DNA of 64,000 nt from Oegoconia quadripuncta. Its lineage: Eukaryota > Arthropoda > Insecta > Lepidoptera > Autostichidae. Below the pieces are notes generated by a model. That model was not told where the DNA came from, searched no databases, and saw nothing but the letters and a program-made list of their open reading frames with translations. Made by a program: the position numbers and the translations under genes. Below, one piece after another: positions 12,453 through 24,558 of the stretch. Positions within the stretch are counted from its first letter, which is position 1. The number at the start of each line of letters is the position of its first letter. The stretch covers positions 19,112,414 to 19,176,413 of the forward strand of contig OX438749.1 in assembly GCA_949316235.1 (NCBI GenBank). Reading direction: 5' to 3'.

Positions 12453-13521
12453 GTAATTTCATCGATATCGTCATCGGTTGGTGATTTAGAGTTGATTGGC
12501 TTATCGCTCCCTCTGAAAGTTTGAGGGTTCTTTTTGTATACTTCTTAGGCATTATTGCGTTGAAATATAGTGACGATTGTATATAGTGTACTAGAGTTCA
12601 ATTAACAATTTAATGTTTGACCCCGTTATCAATGTAATGTATGTATGTATGAAAGTCCGTTCTGGCCCATCCTGTAGTCTAAACGGCTCGAACTACAATG
12701 GTAACAAACTTTATTACCATCTCCTTCGCCCATTGGTCGCATTTGAAAATGTAAATCTTATTGGTCGAATTTGGCAGTTGGACAATAAAGCGGCAAATTA
12801 CAAAATTTGAGTTTCATAGCTCATAGCGACTCAAAGTCTAGTTTTACTCATTCGCTTGTGCACTTTATAACTTTCCACTGTACAATCCAAGACTTTATTA
12901 AGTATACCTTAAGATCGTTTGGCCTTCTCTGTTTATTAGCTTATCTCACATTTTTCCCGCAAGCTCGTGACTCCTCGTTGAGCCCGCTGTGTTCGCTGCC
13001 AAACAAAAGAGCCAATCTATAGGGTCCAATAAATCTAATGACTGCCGACAGCCGCGCAATTCGCAACTATTGAATTAGAATTGCCTCTTTCTAAAGTTGG
13101 TTTTGTTAAGGACTTGTGCATATAAGTTTAATGAGAGAGTCGTCACTGTCATTGTCCAAAAGATTTTAGAATGTTATAGATTTTGTTGGCAGGCAGGTGT
13201 GATAATATCTGTTATAGTACTGGCTACTTAGGTATTCTCTTTATGAAATTGTATCATGTGGCCGACTTTACTTTTCTCTAGAAAAAAATATCATTGACTT
13301 TTCTGACAATTCAAATTTTTCCCAAAAGCTTTATTTACGTTTCTTATTACAACAATATCACCATATTTTATTAGTTGTATCTTCATGAATGGGACCCCCC
13401 TGAACATTAATTTAATTGATTTACAAATTGAATATTCGGATTTGGGTCAACATTCTACACACACACATACACGAACACACATTATATATTATTGAAATCA
13501 AATGTGTCCAAGATTTATACA
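12453..13521. other. No gene or element recognised
   Basis: Short frames at 12613-13022 lack start context, splice logic or family motifs. Confidence 0.35.
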
Positions 13522-13620
13522 AATACAATACTCTTTATTGCACAAAATAATTTACAATAATTTTGGATCATAGCAATAGAACACAATTAGGCGATCTTAT
13601 CACTAAAAGCGATCTCTTAT
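13522..13620 (-). mobile_element. LINE 3' end (minus)
   Basis: Reverse complement reads ATAAGAGATCGCTTTTAGTG, ATAAGATCGCCTAATTGTGT, GTGCAATAAAGAGTATTG, the same class of tail as at 48.8 and 58.4 kb. Confidence 0.55.
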
Positions 13621-13956
13621 AGGTACTTCTTTCCTTCTGTCCTTACTTTCCCGGTGCCTCTCGACGTTATAACATTAAAACTTCTATTGTGTCTGATGAT
13701 GTGTTCCGGAACGTGTTTAGTTAATCCAATTACTGTGCATATTGTTACGAAGAAATGTGGCCCGTGTAAGATATTAAGAACAAAAAGGTTTTCCTTTTTC
13801 TTAAAAAAATAAATAAAGCCATAACCATAAAAAAACCCCACTTTTTAGTGCGGCTTTATGGTGTACTCTGGTTATGGGTATTGTTAAAAAAATCGAATCA
13901 TTACTGTATCACTAATAATAACAAATAACGTCTCATTAATTCATTCACTCAATAAA

Positions 13957-14180
13957 TAATAATAAATAAATATTTCGGACACTTACACCAATCATCTAGT
14001 CCCAAAAGCTTGTGCTATGGATTCTAGATAACGGATAAACATACATAAATATTTATATAAACATCCAAGACTCGGGAATAAATGTTCGTATTCATCACAC
14101 AAAGATTTACCCCTCGCGGGATTCGAACCCGCAACCGTTGGTTTCGCTGATAGGGTTACTATCTACACCAATCGGTCGTC
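13957..14180 (-). mobile_element. SINE family A
   Basis: Minus-strand copy: head CGACCGATTGGTGTAGATAG, B box GGTTCGAATCC, tail reaching AATATTTATTTATTATTATT. The A-box region has a small internal deletion. A 99-residue plus-strand frame across it is an accident. Confidence 0.85.
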
Positions 14181-14763
14181 GTACTCTCAATATAACGAGT
14201 GTACTAATTCCTTTGACGGAATTATCAGCATTGTGGGTCTCAAGATCCAGTTCATTGCCTGATAAGGCACAGGGGGAACCTTTTATTGTCTTCTTTATAG
14301 TATTAATAGTGGATAAAGTTATTCTTATTCTATTGTTGTCATATACAGGTAAAATTAGAGGGCCCAAAGCAACGACAGCCTCTTTCACTGTCCCAATAAA
14401 CTATTTTTGTTCACAATCCATTTCTTCCACGATGTGAAAAAGCCTTTACATAAACAACTAACTGCAGAATATACCGGAATATTTCATAAAGGTAAGCAAG
14501 CCACGCGCCGACATCGCACTGAAATTTACCTTAATTTCTCCACAATGGAGGGACAGCAAAAGCTACAAGAAAATTTGGAATAATTTTCTATTTGTATGAT
14601 ATTTTAAGCCTGACAAGTCAAATCAATTGAATTAATCTGTCTCTGACGGATGCGATTGGTCGGGGTGCGTAAGGTAGAACGACGAACGGACAGACAGACG
14701 GTATAGCGACGAGCAGGTACGGTGGTAAACATAATATAAAATTGAAGTGAATGCCGTCAACTT

Positions 14764-14830
14764 ATATAACTGCTTGTGTGGAACTAGATGGCGCTGTGTG
14801 TTTGTACAAGGATATTCATTTATGACTATA
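14764..14830 (+). mobile_element. SINE family C 3' fragment
   Basis: Only the tail remains: CTGCTTGTGTGGAACTAGAT, GGCGCTGTGTGTTTGTACAA, GGATATTCATTTAT. Confidence 0.6.
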
Positions 14831-17252
14831 ATAATATTAATAAACACAGATCTTCCTTGTACTTTCGACTAGAAATATACATTATTCTGGAGACACTATG
14901 CCCCCTGTTACGGACAATCTCATCTGTAAAACAATTAAGTTAAGAATTTTGTATTTTATTAATAAAGAGTTTGTTTTTTGTATGTTTTACCCAATATGTG
15001 ATTACTTGTATCTGGTTACCAAATTAAAAGCGGGTATTTGGCTATTTTTAATAAATAATAGTTTATGTGGGTAATCTTTAAAAATAATTTTGTAATATAC
15101 CCTCCGAATGATTGATTTATTTTTTCTCTCCTTTTATGTGTATACTCTTCTTTTCATGAGAGAATAATGACTGACTCGCTTATAACTAGTTGAGAACCTT
15201 ATTTTTGTACTTAAGTAAGGCAAAATTGTGAATAAATGAGTACAAGTAGGAGTACGAATACGACAAAGCATTGAGTTTCTCTTGTTTCACACGTCCCTGG
15301 TAATCCTGGTTAATTGTGGTTCCGGTAAAGTGAGTGGTTCCAGCTAGTGTGTGGTTCCTGAAAGAACGAAGCTGTAAAATAGTGACATCTCGGAGAAATA
15401 AATAAGAATCCTTGCCCCTAAAATCCTAGGGAAGTCAAGTGCCGCCTACTAGAGGGAATTTAGATAAGGCCCTCAACGCCCTCTACAACGGGCTCTTGCC
15501 AACGCGACCCGTCTCTCTCTCCCGCTGGTGTCGCCACCAAAGGGAGTTTGAGTTCAAGTCCGTTGCGCCATCTTCAGGCCTTTCTACAAAACTGGCACGA
15601 CTCTCTGCTATACCCCCAGACAATTATTTCAATTTCTTTATTTGCAAAACATACAGTACAAGTTAGTTCATAAAAGGAACTACCAAACATATATACCACA
15701 ACATTTTCCATCGATAAATTATCGACTGTTTTCTTTACAAAAGCGCTTATTACTAACATCTATCCATCACCTATTTTGTCGTAAAAGATTAAATAGTCAG
15801 TGAAATTACTGTGCATCGTCATAGGATGCTTTCCGAGATAGGCGTATTCGTCACGCACACGAATTAACCCCGCAAGAGTGTGGTCAGACGCGAATCCAGT
15901 CAATCATAAAAAAAGAGTGTATCGCGCATCACATTGTTTCATACAACATTTCAGTATTGTAAGTCATACCCGAGTGCGACGTACGTGGAGAACTAAGCGA
16001 CCTGCTTGCGAGACTAATCTTGCATGGTGAAATCCGCATATCTCGGAAATACTACTTCTATTTTGATTCATAATAAATTTCTATAATAAATAAGTTCTAT
16101 AATAAATAAATTAAGTTGTACCACTTGTTTTGCTACCGATACAGTGAGCCGGACAATAGGCATCGGGGGCGAGCTGCCCACGCGACACGTCTCTAATTAA
16201 ACGTCGCCTCAATTAACTCCGGACACGACTCTCAACGTAATTGTCTTGCAGACTGTACCGGCCACCGCGAAATGCACAAATAATTCTGCGACTCATTTTT
16301 ATTTATTGTTACAGATTACGACTGTCTGTAGATTCGATCTTTTGTTGATATGTTGGAATTAGCACTTCGTCTCAATCAGAATTCAATGTCTTTTGTTTTT
16401 GGCAACTCTCCGAATTTTGCCAGTATCAAGTATCAGTAATAGGTCATGAGGGTGAGAAAAAATATTAATTTTTACAAGCTTTAATTTAGTTTGCAATGTT
16501 CGTATTTAAGTTGCTCGTTTCAAAATTTGCAAAGCCTTTTTCAACCACTTGCTGCTATATTTGTTTGAGCTGAAATTTGGTATATTATTTTGCAAGTTCG
16601 ATGATAATGCAATATTATGGTACCATCCAGCTGATTTGATGATGGAACCGGGGAAAGCCAGATGGACCAGCTTACCGAATTATAGTAGACTAAGATGGTA
16701 ACTGCCAACTATGATGTTGACCGCGAAAATTACGGATACATTAACAGCTGCAGGGCAATATGGATACCGACCGAACTTAGGACTAAGTCGTTACATTCCT
16801 AACTCGATATCCATTACTAATAATTACTCAACCTGAGTTTTGAACTCCTCCTTAAGATTGCTGCTGGTTATATCGATTCCCCAGAACTATTAGGCCATGG
16901 CGAAAAAGCCCCCGCTTTACACCCCCGCATACCACACAAACTACCGCAAAAATTATTTCTTCTGCAGAGTAGCAATGGCCTTCAATCATCTAACTTCTGA
17001 GGTGTCTATTATAGATCTTTTTCATTGAAAACCAATAAAAGTAAAACAATTTTGCACAAAATCATTTTTCTTAGGTTCACAAGCTTCCAAGTGAGTATTA
17101 ATTTAGAAATTGTTTATTCAGTTACAGTAGTATAATTATTTGTTCTTGTCTGTGAAGGCTTACTCACATTACTACATTTGATTAAGAAACACAGTGTACA
17201 GTAAACTTTTTCTTTCTTTTCTTCTACATACAAAATTGTTGTTCCTTTCATG
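14831..17252. other. Mostly unexplained intergenic DNA
   Basis: A minus-strand LINE tail is likely near 15622-15665 (reverse CAAATAAAGAAATTGAAATA). 16110-16270 is CG-richer non-coding DNA. 15439-15666 is a 75-codon frame overlapping the LINE tail, not a gene. Confidence 0.35.
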
Positions 17253-17460
17253 TTTTTTTTTATCCACAACGGGTTAGCACTTGACCTCAATCACACCTGA
17301 TGTTAAGTGAAGATGAGGTCGAAGGTGGTAGCGTACTGACCCGAAAACCCCATCTTATTTGGGGGACTGGCTATCTTATCTCTGACAATCAGAACACAAC
17401 AATGCTAATAACATTGCTGTTTGATTTAGATAAGATGGTGGTAGCTAGCCAGGCGGATAT
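17253..17460 (-). mobile_element. SINE family B, 5'-truncated, downstream of the transporter gene
   Basis: Starts with the T run of the reversed poly-A, then CACAACGGGTTAGCACTTGA, GATGTTAAGTGAAGATGAGG and ends GCTAGCCAGGCGGATAT. It lacks the tRNA-like head. Confidence 0.82.
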
Positions 17461-17781
17461 GTAGAAATCTATATGTGAAAACTTGTTAAAGGCTTTCTGA
17501 AATTAATTTCACTATGTACTTAAGTTTTCCAAACGATTAAAATAAATAAACCGATTATTATTTATTAATTGTTTATTACGGATTATTTTACCAACCTCGA
17601 TAAGATTTCATAAAGAGGGGGCTGTGGAGAGGGCGATGCTTGGTATTTCACTATGAGATCGAATATGAAGATATCAGTAGAAGAACGACATCGAAATAGT
17701 AGCTCCCCTACCAACTGTAATAGTAATAGTGAATACGGTACACGTATACTTGTACAAGTAATGAACTTTCTCTCATCCTAT

Positions 17782-19040
17782 TTATTTAGGTGTTAATAAA
17801 TCTTTCTTAGTTTCACATTTCTTATCGGTTACAAAATATGCCTCAATTTCTTGGAATGTCTTGTCCTTTGTTTCTGGCAAGTATTTATAAATTGCTATAG
17901 TGAGTATTGTAGTCAGTATACCGTAGAAGCAGAAAGTCCCCTGTAAACTAAAGGTTTTGAATATAAAAGGCCCCATTTTAATACTTGTGGATAGAAATAT
18001 AAAATGAAGCATTACCACAACAATTACAGCTGAGCTTTTGAACCGCAAAGGAATTAGTTCACCATAAATAGACGTAGACATTATCATTGGTCCACAACTT
18101 ATTGCTATTGAGAATGCAGCTAATAACGCTATAGACAAAATTTTGCTTTCAGTAATAAATGATAGCTTGACAAACCATAAATACAAGGACATGATGAAAA
18201 GAAAAGATATTCCAATTGAGGATGTCCAGAGCAATTGAGTTCGTCGTCTAAGGAACTTAGATAAAAAACAACCGAAGTAGTTACCAAAAACGCTCACTCC
18301 GTCCAATATTAACATACCCGTGTACCCCGCAGATTCGCTTTCTGTAATTTTCTTAATCATTTCTATGGAGTATATACTGCACACTATTTTACCAGATGCA
18401 TGGAATTGTGCCATTATTAATACACCAAGCAAAACTGGTTTATAAAACTCACTACAGTAAATACTTTTAGAAAAATTTACGATTTTGTCTTTGAAATTAC
18501 TATCATCTTTACTATTTCCAAGATATTCTCTTTGAGACTCAATTAGATATTCCAATTCCCTTTCTGAATTCTTGTCAGTTCCTTTCAACCAGCGATGTGA
18601 TTTTCTACATTCATCAAATCTTCCTCTACTGGCTAACCAGTACGGTGACTCAGGCCAAAAGAAAATAGATATATATGTGACAGAGCAAGCAATTCCAAAC
18701 AGTCCGATATAGTTCCATTCTAAAAACGTTCCTATGGCATTCGATGCCCACATGCCCCAATAGACGCTAGCAGACTTGAGTGTCAGAAATACCCCTCTAT
18801 ACTGAGGTGATGTGTATTCTGTTACCATTATTATTGACACGGTCAGATTGGAAGCGAAAATTACTCCTTGTAAGATTTGGCTGATTAAGAAGTGGGTTGA
18901 TGTGGTGCCGAAATAGAAGACGATGAAGCTGGCAACGCAGGTGGTGGAGGCGAAGATGAAAGGAGTCTTCCGACCGATGACTCTAGTGACCACGGGCAAG
19001 ATGATCACCCAAGGCATAGCACTGTAGCTTAGTGATGATG
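17782..19040 (-). CDS. Terminal large exon of the Tret1-like transporter
   Basis: 1,259-bp exon coding 418 residues and the stop. An ATG exists 18 bp upstream of the acceptor and would give a 425-residue open frame, but its first six codons are intronic; the splice junction with the upstream exon is the better model. The stop codon is embedded in an AATAAA hexamer; two more hexamers follow 205-220 bp downstream. No intron interrupts the region from TM2 to the C-terminus. Confidence 0.88.
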
Positions 19041-19474
19041 CTGAGGAAAATAATAACACACACGTTTTAAAATAAAAAAAAAGTTTGTCACTACCAAGGC
19101 ATGACTATTTTGCAGTTCGTTGTTGTCATTTGGACATTCTTGTGAATGAATTTACGTTTACTTTAGGTTTGAAATGGCTAAACAAATATATTTAGTCTTT
19201 CTAATTAGCGTAGGGGAAAAAGAAAACATAAAATAAGGAAAATACGTATTGCGCTGATCCCCAAATAATTTATTACACATGGGACAGGGGAAGATGATGA
19301 TGGTGAAAGGACCGTTATCAAAAGTGAATACGTACAGAGCCAAGAGGCGTATTCATCGCTGATAGCTGCTGTGGAGTTGGCTTCGCGTCTGAGCTGAGGA
19401 ATGACGACTGTCGGTGCTCCAACAGATAATCCGCTCACGAAGTATGTCGTCCATAACCCGCTGCATACCAGTAG
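17782..19474 (-). CDS. Tret1-like MFS sugar transporter (partial, two exons, N-terminus missing)
   Basis: Predicted plasma-membrane sugar carrier of the major facilitator superfamily, closest in character to insect facilitated trehalose transporter (Tret1-like) proteins. Exons 19474-19336 and 19040-17782 join in frame across a 295-bp intron (donor GTACGT, acceptor TTTTCCTCAG) with a split TCA serine codon. The joined 465 residues show TM1, the loop 2-3 motif RVIGRK (about 66-71), EYTSPQYRG (121-129), PESPYWL (176-182), GELIPLR (373-379) and a C-terminal PETK (435-438), the standard order of family signatures. The usual QQ.SG motif of TM7 is altered to QFHASG, and the loop 8-9 motif reads FLRRR without the usual D/G, so sugar specificity may have diverged. 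The first exon has acceptor TTTCCAG at phase 0, so an upstream exon with the start codon must exist at higher coordinates; I could not identify it. Minus-strand AATAAA hexamers lie near 17561-17577. Confident on family, not on substrate. Confidence 0.9.
19336..19474 (-). CDS. Upstream exon of the Tret1-like transporter
   Basis: 139-bp exon coding 46 residues plus one base. It reads from LLVCSGLWTTYF through LSVGAPTVVIPQL to ISDEYASWL, matching TM1 and the exofacial segment before TM2 in Tret1-like proteins. It is bounded by acceptor ...GATTTCCAG and donor GTACGTATT on the minus strand. The joined frame with the next exon gives ...DEYASWLSSSLSYSAMPW, which continues the family pattern well. 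Confidence 0.85.
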
Positions 19475-20040
19475 CTGGAAATCATTATTACCGCTAGATT
19501 AAAATTTGGGCTTAGACATGGCGCGGTCGGAAGTAAAAAGGTCGACTTCGAATTGGAGAAGGCTAGGAAATTTTTTGCTTCATAGTGACATCAGTCGCAA
19601 TCGCTATTAATTATGGATCAGGGAATTAAGCAATGTCTGGGGCAATAGGGTTAAGCAGTCGGTCCCGGTTGTTTTAAATTCGAGGCAATTGGTATGCTAA
19701 GTCTGTGTGTACAGAGACGACTTTAAAACATTAACAGCCAGGTGACCACAGCTGACACAAATCTACCATTACTCACTGTGCCCACGGTGGATTATCCACG
19801 ACCCACTCGTAGCGAAAAGAGGTCGTATTTCAGCAGTGGGGATATAAGGCTATTGATATGTCAATTCTAATGTCTTTTTTTCTTTATGCACAACGGGTTT
19901 GACATGAACCGAGGTAGATAATGATATTGCAAACATAACTTTTGGGCATTATTGCTCGTCGAAAATTAAAATTAAAGCACAGGACTTTAGACTAAAACAT
20001 TTTATAGACTAAACAAGAAAGCTGAACCAGCTGAAAGTAA

Positions 20041-20265
20041 CAAGCGCCTTAAATATGCGTCAATTTCTATAAACCATGAGTTTGCGGCGCTTGCAGTGGA
20101 CACATTGGCAGTCTTCTGACACGAAACAATTTGTAAAGGATTTATCCGTTAGACAGGTCCACGCCTCTGGAGATGTGAGAGCTGGTGCCTACTTTGCTCA
20201 GCAGCTGAGCTTATGCATTCAGCGGGGCAATAGCGCTAACGTACTAGGTACTATGCCTCATGGAA
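20041..20265 (+). mobile_element. LINE remnant (RAG..F.QQLSL.IQRGN motif)
   Basis: Translates as KYASISINHEFAALAVDTLA, then after frameshifts FVKDLSVRQVHASGDVRAGA YFAQQLSLCIQRGNSANVLG TMP. This is the conserved C-terminal block of a second group of non-LTR reverse-transcriptase proteins. Related copies lie at 21363-21510 and in the 56-58 kb duplicated repeat. Confidence 0.6.
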
Positions 20266-20694
20266 GTGAGTTGGACGGCGTATATTTTTTCTATAAGATA
20301 TAGGTATTTTCATTTGTGTTTTATAAGGTCGTTGTTTCATGTAATTTAATTAATATAATTTTTTTATAGACTTGCACATTTCAACGGCGATAGGTTCCAC
20401 AGGGGATTTCAATTCTGTGTATAATTTGAAAATGTGAACTGTGGATGTTGTTAAATTTAATTAAACTTTGGAACGCACAGTCCTATGACACACACCTACA
20501 CACTCGTATGACAGCACAGTGAAAAACGTAGTGGTTGTCTTTTTTTTATTTAATTTTATCCGAGATGGCCCAAGAAAGGGGGGCAAGTTTTCAAGTATTA
20601 TGTACATATGTGCGTTCCTATGGCGTAGCCTGTAACCTAAACGGCTTGACTTGATTTCGAAGAGAGATATTCACTAAGACCCTCTTGAAAAAAT

Positions 20695-21330
20695 ATGTTG
20701 GTTCCACCAAAGTCTAACTTAAAAATGCATTCGTCCGGCACACTATCAATGTCATCTAGAATATTCAATAAGCTACCAAATTACATCAAAAACGAAGCGA
20801 AAGATAAGAAATTCATACAATTATTGAAACAACTATTAATTAAAAAATGCTATTACACAATAAATGAATACATGACCGAAAATTTTAGAGATGAAATAAT
20901 ATAAATAAATAATAATATAATATGAATAAATGACATTAATAATTAATAATATAATATGAATAAATGACATAAATAAATAATAATACAATATAAATAGATT
21001 ATATATATATATAATTCATATTAATAAATAATTTAAAAGAAAAATAATAATATAAGTGGAATATAAAGGTAAAAATACATATGATAATATAATAGGTTAA
21101 ATATCTAGCTTGTAAATAATGTATTCAGATTTTTTTTGTAATTATTTAAATTAGTTAGTTAGTTAGTAAATTAGTTAGTTAGTAAAGTAATTATTTAAAT
21201 GAGAGAGTAGCATGTACTCTCTCATGTTGCTGTGCCTTCACAAGGTCCTTATTGATACAGTACACTATAATGTCATCACAACAAAACATAAGGAATGCAA
21301 TAAATGATTTGAGTTTGAGTTTGAGTTTGA
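20695..21330 (+). mobile_element. Jockey-like LINE C-terminus and 3' UTR
   Basis: A 69-residue frame (20695-20904) with MSSRIFNKLPNYIKNEAKD and LIKKCYYTINEYM matches the last 60 residues of jockey-like ORF2. The 3' UTR is very AT-rich, with a direct repeat near 20910-20970, (TA)n at 21000-21012 and TTAG repeats at 21158-21183. It ends GCAATAAATGATTTGAGTTTGAGTTTGAG, a short TTTGAG tandem tail. Confidence 0.7.
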
Positions 21331-21359
21331 AGAGCATGGTGTTGTTAAATTCGTCTTGA

Positions 21360-21515
21360 TACTTGGAGTGTCATAAATTCATAAAAGAGGTGTCGGTCTT
21401 GCTAATCCAAGCGTCAGGTGACCTCAGGGCGGGCGCCTTCTTTACACAAAGACTAAGCCTGGCGGTGCAGCGGGGCAACGCGGCTAGCGTGCTGGGGACA
21501 ATGCCGCAGGTATAT
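21360..21515 (+). mobile_element. LINE remnant (RAG..F.QRLSLAVQRGNAASVLGTMP)
   Basis: Frame 21363-21560 reads KFIKEVSVLLIQASGDLRAG, then AFFTQRLSLAVQRGNAASVL, GTMPQ, better preserved than the copy 1.3 kb upstream. More GC-rich than its surroundings. The flanks (21516-22260) contain no further recognisable coding sequence. Confidence 0.6.
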
Positions 21516-22299
21516 AGGAGAACTCGAGGCAATACACTTTTTTTAGTTATGAAAACATAATATATTATAAGGTCTAACAACATTAACCCGACAAACGTTG
21601 CAGAGTGTATGTATAGGATGTACCTATTACGAAAAAAATAAAACATATAAGTTAACAGATTTTATTCAAAAAATAAAATTTTGAAATGTAAATTTTGTGA
21701 GTTGGACCTTAATGGCCGCGCGCTCTAAGTAGGTACTTTGCCACAACACACAAACACGTGCCGCGGTATCTTTGAAGACGCTGAAAGGCGACCACTCGCC
21801 GCTTGGTTTGGTTGCGCCCTGTGCCCCGCCACCCCCTTTGGCGTCTTCCATATGAACGTTGCCTGTTTTTTCTCATTGATAAAACAAGGTACAATCGAAA
21901 TGAAGTAAGTCTGTTAATTTGTATTGTCATTTGCATTTACATTTAATTTTTTACTCGGAAACAAAATTTTTAAGGCTAATTTTTTTAACGAATATATTTA
22001 TTAATTGTCATGTACGTGTAATTGCCAAAGTTTGTCGGGTTAATTTTGTTAGACCCTATAAATATATATTTTAATTTTATTATTATCTCTTAAGTATAGT
22101 ATTTTCTTAGTTTTCTTAGTTTAGTTTAGTTACTTTTGTGTATATTCTTGGAGTGTCATAGGATACATTTTATGGTAAAAAATCCAACATGGCGTTCGCA
22201 AAATACAAAATTGCTGTCTGGTATTTGGTTTATAAATATTTAAATTTCAGTCTCTACAGAATAGACCGTTAAGCGTCTGAATGATGGTGGAAATTACTT

Positions 22300-22470
22300 T
22301 TTTTTTGACACGGGGAAAGGCATTACTCGTACCGCTCGCCTGGGGGACGGCAAGACGGTTATGTGGGACTCCCACTAAAACCCCACGGCGACCTTCTTCG
22401 GCAGTAGGGAGGACCTGGGAACGTCTAAGCGGCTCCAGGCCCCCCCTCACAAGGGGAGGCACGTCGGTGG
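22300..22470 (-). mobile_element. Short retroposon with perfect 18-bp target-site duplication
   Basis: A GC-rich 171-bp insert opens with a T run (poly-A on the minus strand) and is flanked by identical TGATGGTGGAAATTACTT at 22282-22299 and 22471-22488. This is the signature of target-primed reverse transcription. The body reads MPPLVRGGLEPLRRS... on the minus strand, probably the 3' end of a LINE or a SINE derived from one. The intact duplication suggests a young insertion. Confidence 0.8.
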
Positions 22471-22827
22471 TGATGGTGGAAATTACTTACTTACCTGTCT
22501 TATGAATGGCTTCCAAGATTGCACTGGTTCGTTTTGAATGTTACTTTCTGTCTTTACACTGACTTGTTCATAATGGCACGTGGCCATTTTGTTACTAAAA
22601 CTCTCTTGAGTAGAAACTAATATAGTAGTTCTTTCACGTTTCTATTACACAATATTAAGACACCGTTATCAAAGAGGGAGAACAAACTACTGAAACATTA
22701 TTATATCATTAAGGTTAAGTGATTTAGATAGGGTTGAACGAAAATTCCAAGCGAATGAGCAGGACATATATTAACTCGCACGATATAAACTTTTATCAAC
22801 CTGTCATGCTACCGGAGTTGGTAGTTC

Positions 22828-23159
22828 TTTTTTTTTATGCACGACGGTTTCTTACTTGACCTCAATCACACCGGATGTTAAGTGAAGATGAGGTCGAAGG
22901 TGAAAGCGTACTGACTCGGAAACCCCAACACATTTGGAGGACTGGCTATCTTATCTCTGACAACCGGAACACAACAATGCTATTAACATTGCTGCTTGGC
23001 GGCAGATTTAGATAAGATGGTGGTAGCTAGCCAGGCGGACTTTTAAAATGCCCTACCACTAACCAAACCGAGTACTTTAACATGTACTCCGCTGGGGATC
23101 GGACCCGCGACCTCCGAATCGTAAACCCAATGTTGTTTACATTGAGCCACGGAGGCGGT
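22828..23159 (-). mobile_element. SINE family B, full length
   Basis: From the reversed poly-A to GCCACGGAGGCGGT. Head on the minus strand ACCGCCTCCGTGGCTCAATG, B box GGTCCGATCCC. Confidence 0.87.
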
Positions 23160-23559
23160 TAAAGTTAATATAAGGTAGTGACACTTAAGAGAAGACCAAG
23201 GCCAATACACAAGGCGGAATTTAGCTATTTTGACAATTCCAAAAAACTGTGCTAAAATAGTGCCCAAAGGAAAAAAAATGGCGCCACTTTAGTTTAAGAG
23301 GTATTAAAAATTTTAAGTAAGCTTTTTGGCGTCACGTGTTGCTGGTATCCTCATTCTCATATGCTAAAACTCTTATACATGTGATTATAATATGATGAAA
23401 TGGCAGCGCAGATGATTGTTTTGTTGTAGGCCGGACTAAAATAATAAACAGACCATTAGGTAAATCTGATTTAAGTGTAGACGGATAATTTTGCTGAGGT
23501 TTTCCAAGTTGGATCTCTTCTTTAATGGATTTTGATTTTCATTTTGAAATCTTATACAC

Positions 23560-23780
23560 TACCTTTCCTCCCGCTACTTCGTCCGCGTAAAACATTTCAT
23601 CAAAACTGGTTCAGAAAAAAAAATTGCCTATATTTTAATCCAGATCCTAATCTGTCTACCAACTAAATTTTTTCCAAATCGATCCAGCCGCTTAGGCGTG
23701 AAAAGGTAACAAGCTTAATTACATATACCTATACAAACAGACATACACAAACTTCGAATTTACAATATTAGTTGTGATTT
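23560..23780. repeat. Dispersed repeat relative of 37128-37350
   Basis: CCCGCTACTTCGTCCGCGTA, TTTTAATCCAGATCCTAATC, AAATCGATCCAGCCGCTTAG, ACTTCGAATTTACAATATTA G. Confidence 0.45.
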
Positions 23781-23844
23781 TGAATAAGATAAACTCACAA
23801 TAGAGATACAAATATTTCGTTTATAGTATATACCTTTATTACGT

Positions 23845-24072
23845 CGACGACCGATTGGTGTAGTGGATAGTGACCGTGTCAGCTAAATCAACGGTTGCGG
23901 GTTCGAATCCCGCTACGCGTAAATGTTTGTGTGATGAATATAAACATTTATTCCTGAGTCATGGATGTTTAAATATTTATGTATGTTTATCCGTTATCTA
24001 GTATCCATAGTACAAGCTTTGCTTAGTTTGGAACTAGATGATTGGTGCAAGTGTCCGAAATATTTATTTTTA
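23845..24072 (+). mobile_element. SINE family A, full length
   Basis: CGACCGATTGGTGTAGTGGA head, GGTTCGAATCC B box, then CGTAAATGTTTGTGTGATGA, ATCCGTTATCTAGTATCC and AGATGATTGGTGCAAGTGTC, ending AAATATTTATTTTTATTAT. One of the better preserved copies. Confidence 0.88.
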
Positions 24073-24558
24073 TTATGTTCCCAATAACCAGTAAGTCAAA
24101 ATTATTTGACGGCGTCTATATTGCCTCATTCATTTTTTTACATAAAGATTCGCCATCCCCGGGCTAGATCGTAATTCCATAAAGTACCATTGTACTTAAT
24201 TTGAAGTAATGAATATTTTTCTTCAATAACTGGCAACCTTACTGTGTAATGCATAAAAAAATACATGACAAAACATAAAATTTAAACCTTTCCTTAACCA
24301 GGACCAATCTCTTAATCTTCATGTACACAATGTCGTGATACTGACACTAAACTGGCTCATATATAATTATAATTATCTTTACAATCTGTTTGACATAATT
24401 GGTAATTGCGGTTTTTTTTTTATTCATATTCCTGTTGGGTACGAAACTAGCGGTATATTTCTGTAGGGTACTAATGATGCGGTCTCAAGCTTTTTTTTAT
24501 GATGTACTTTACGCGTTTCATCACAATGTCACCTGTTGGAAAGTTATGTAGTCTGAAC

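Noticed and set aside
14107..14437. 93- and 99-codon frames on opposite strands
   Set aside because: Both start within the antisense family-A SINE and have no family similarity beyond it.
19041..19058. ATG-initiated 425-residue start for the transporter
   Set aside because: The six codons before the AG acceptor are better explained as intron, because the upstream exon joins in frame and restores TM1.
21155..21190. TTAG repeats as telomeric DNA
   Set aside because: Insect telomeres are TTAGG; this is a short TTAG microsatellite in an AT-rich LINE 3' UTR.
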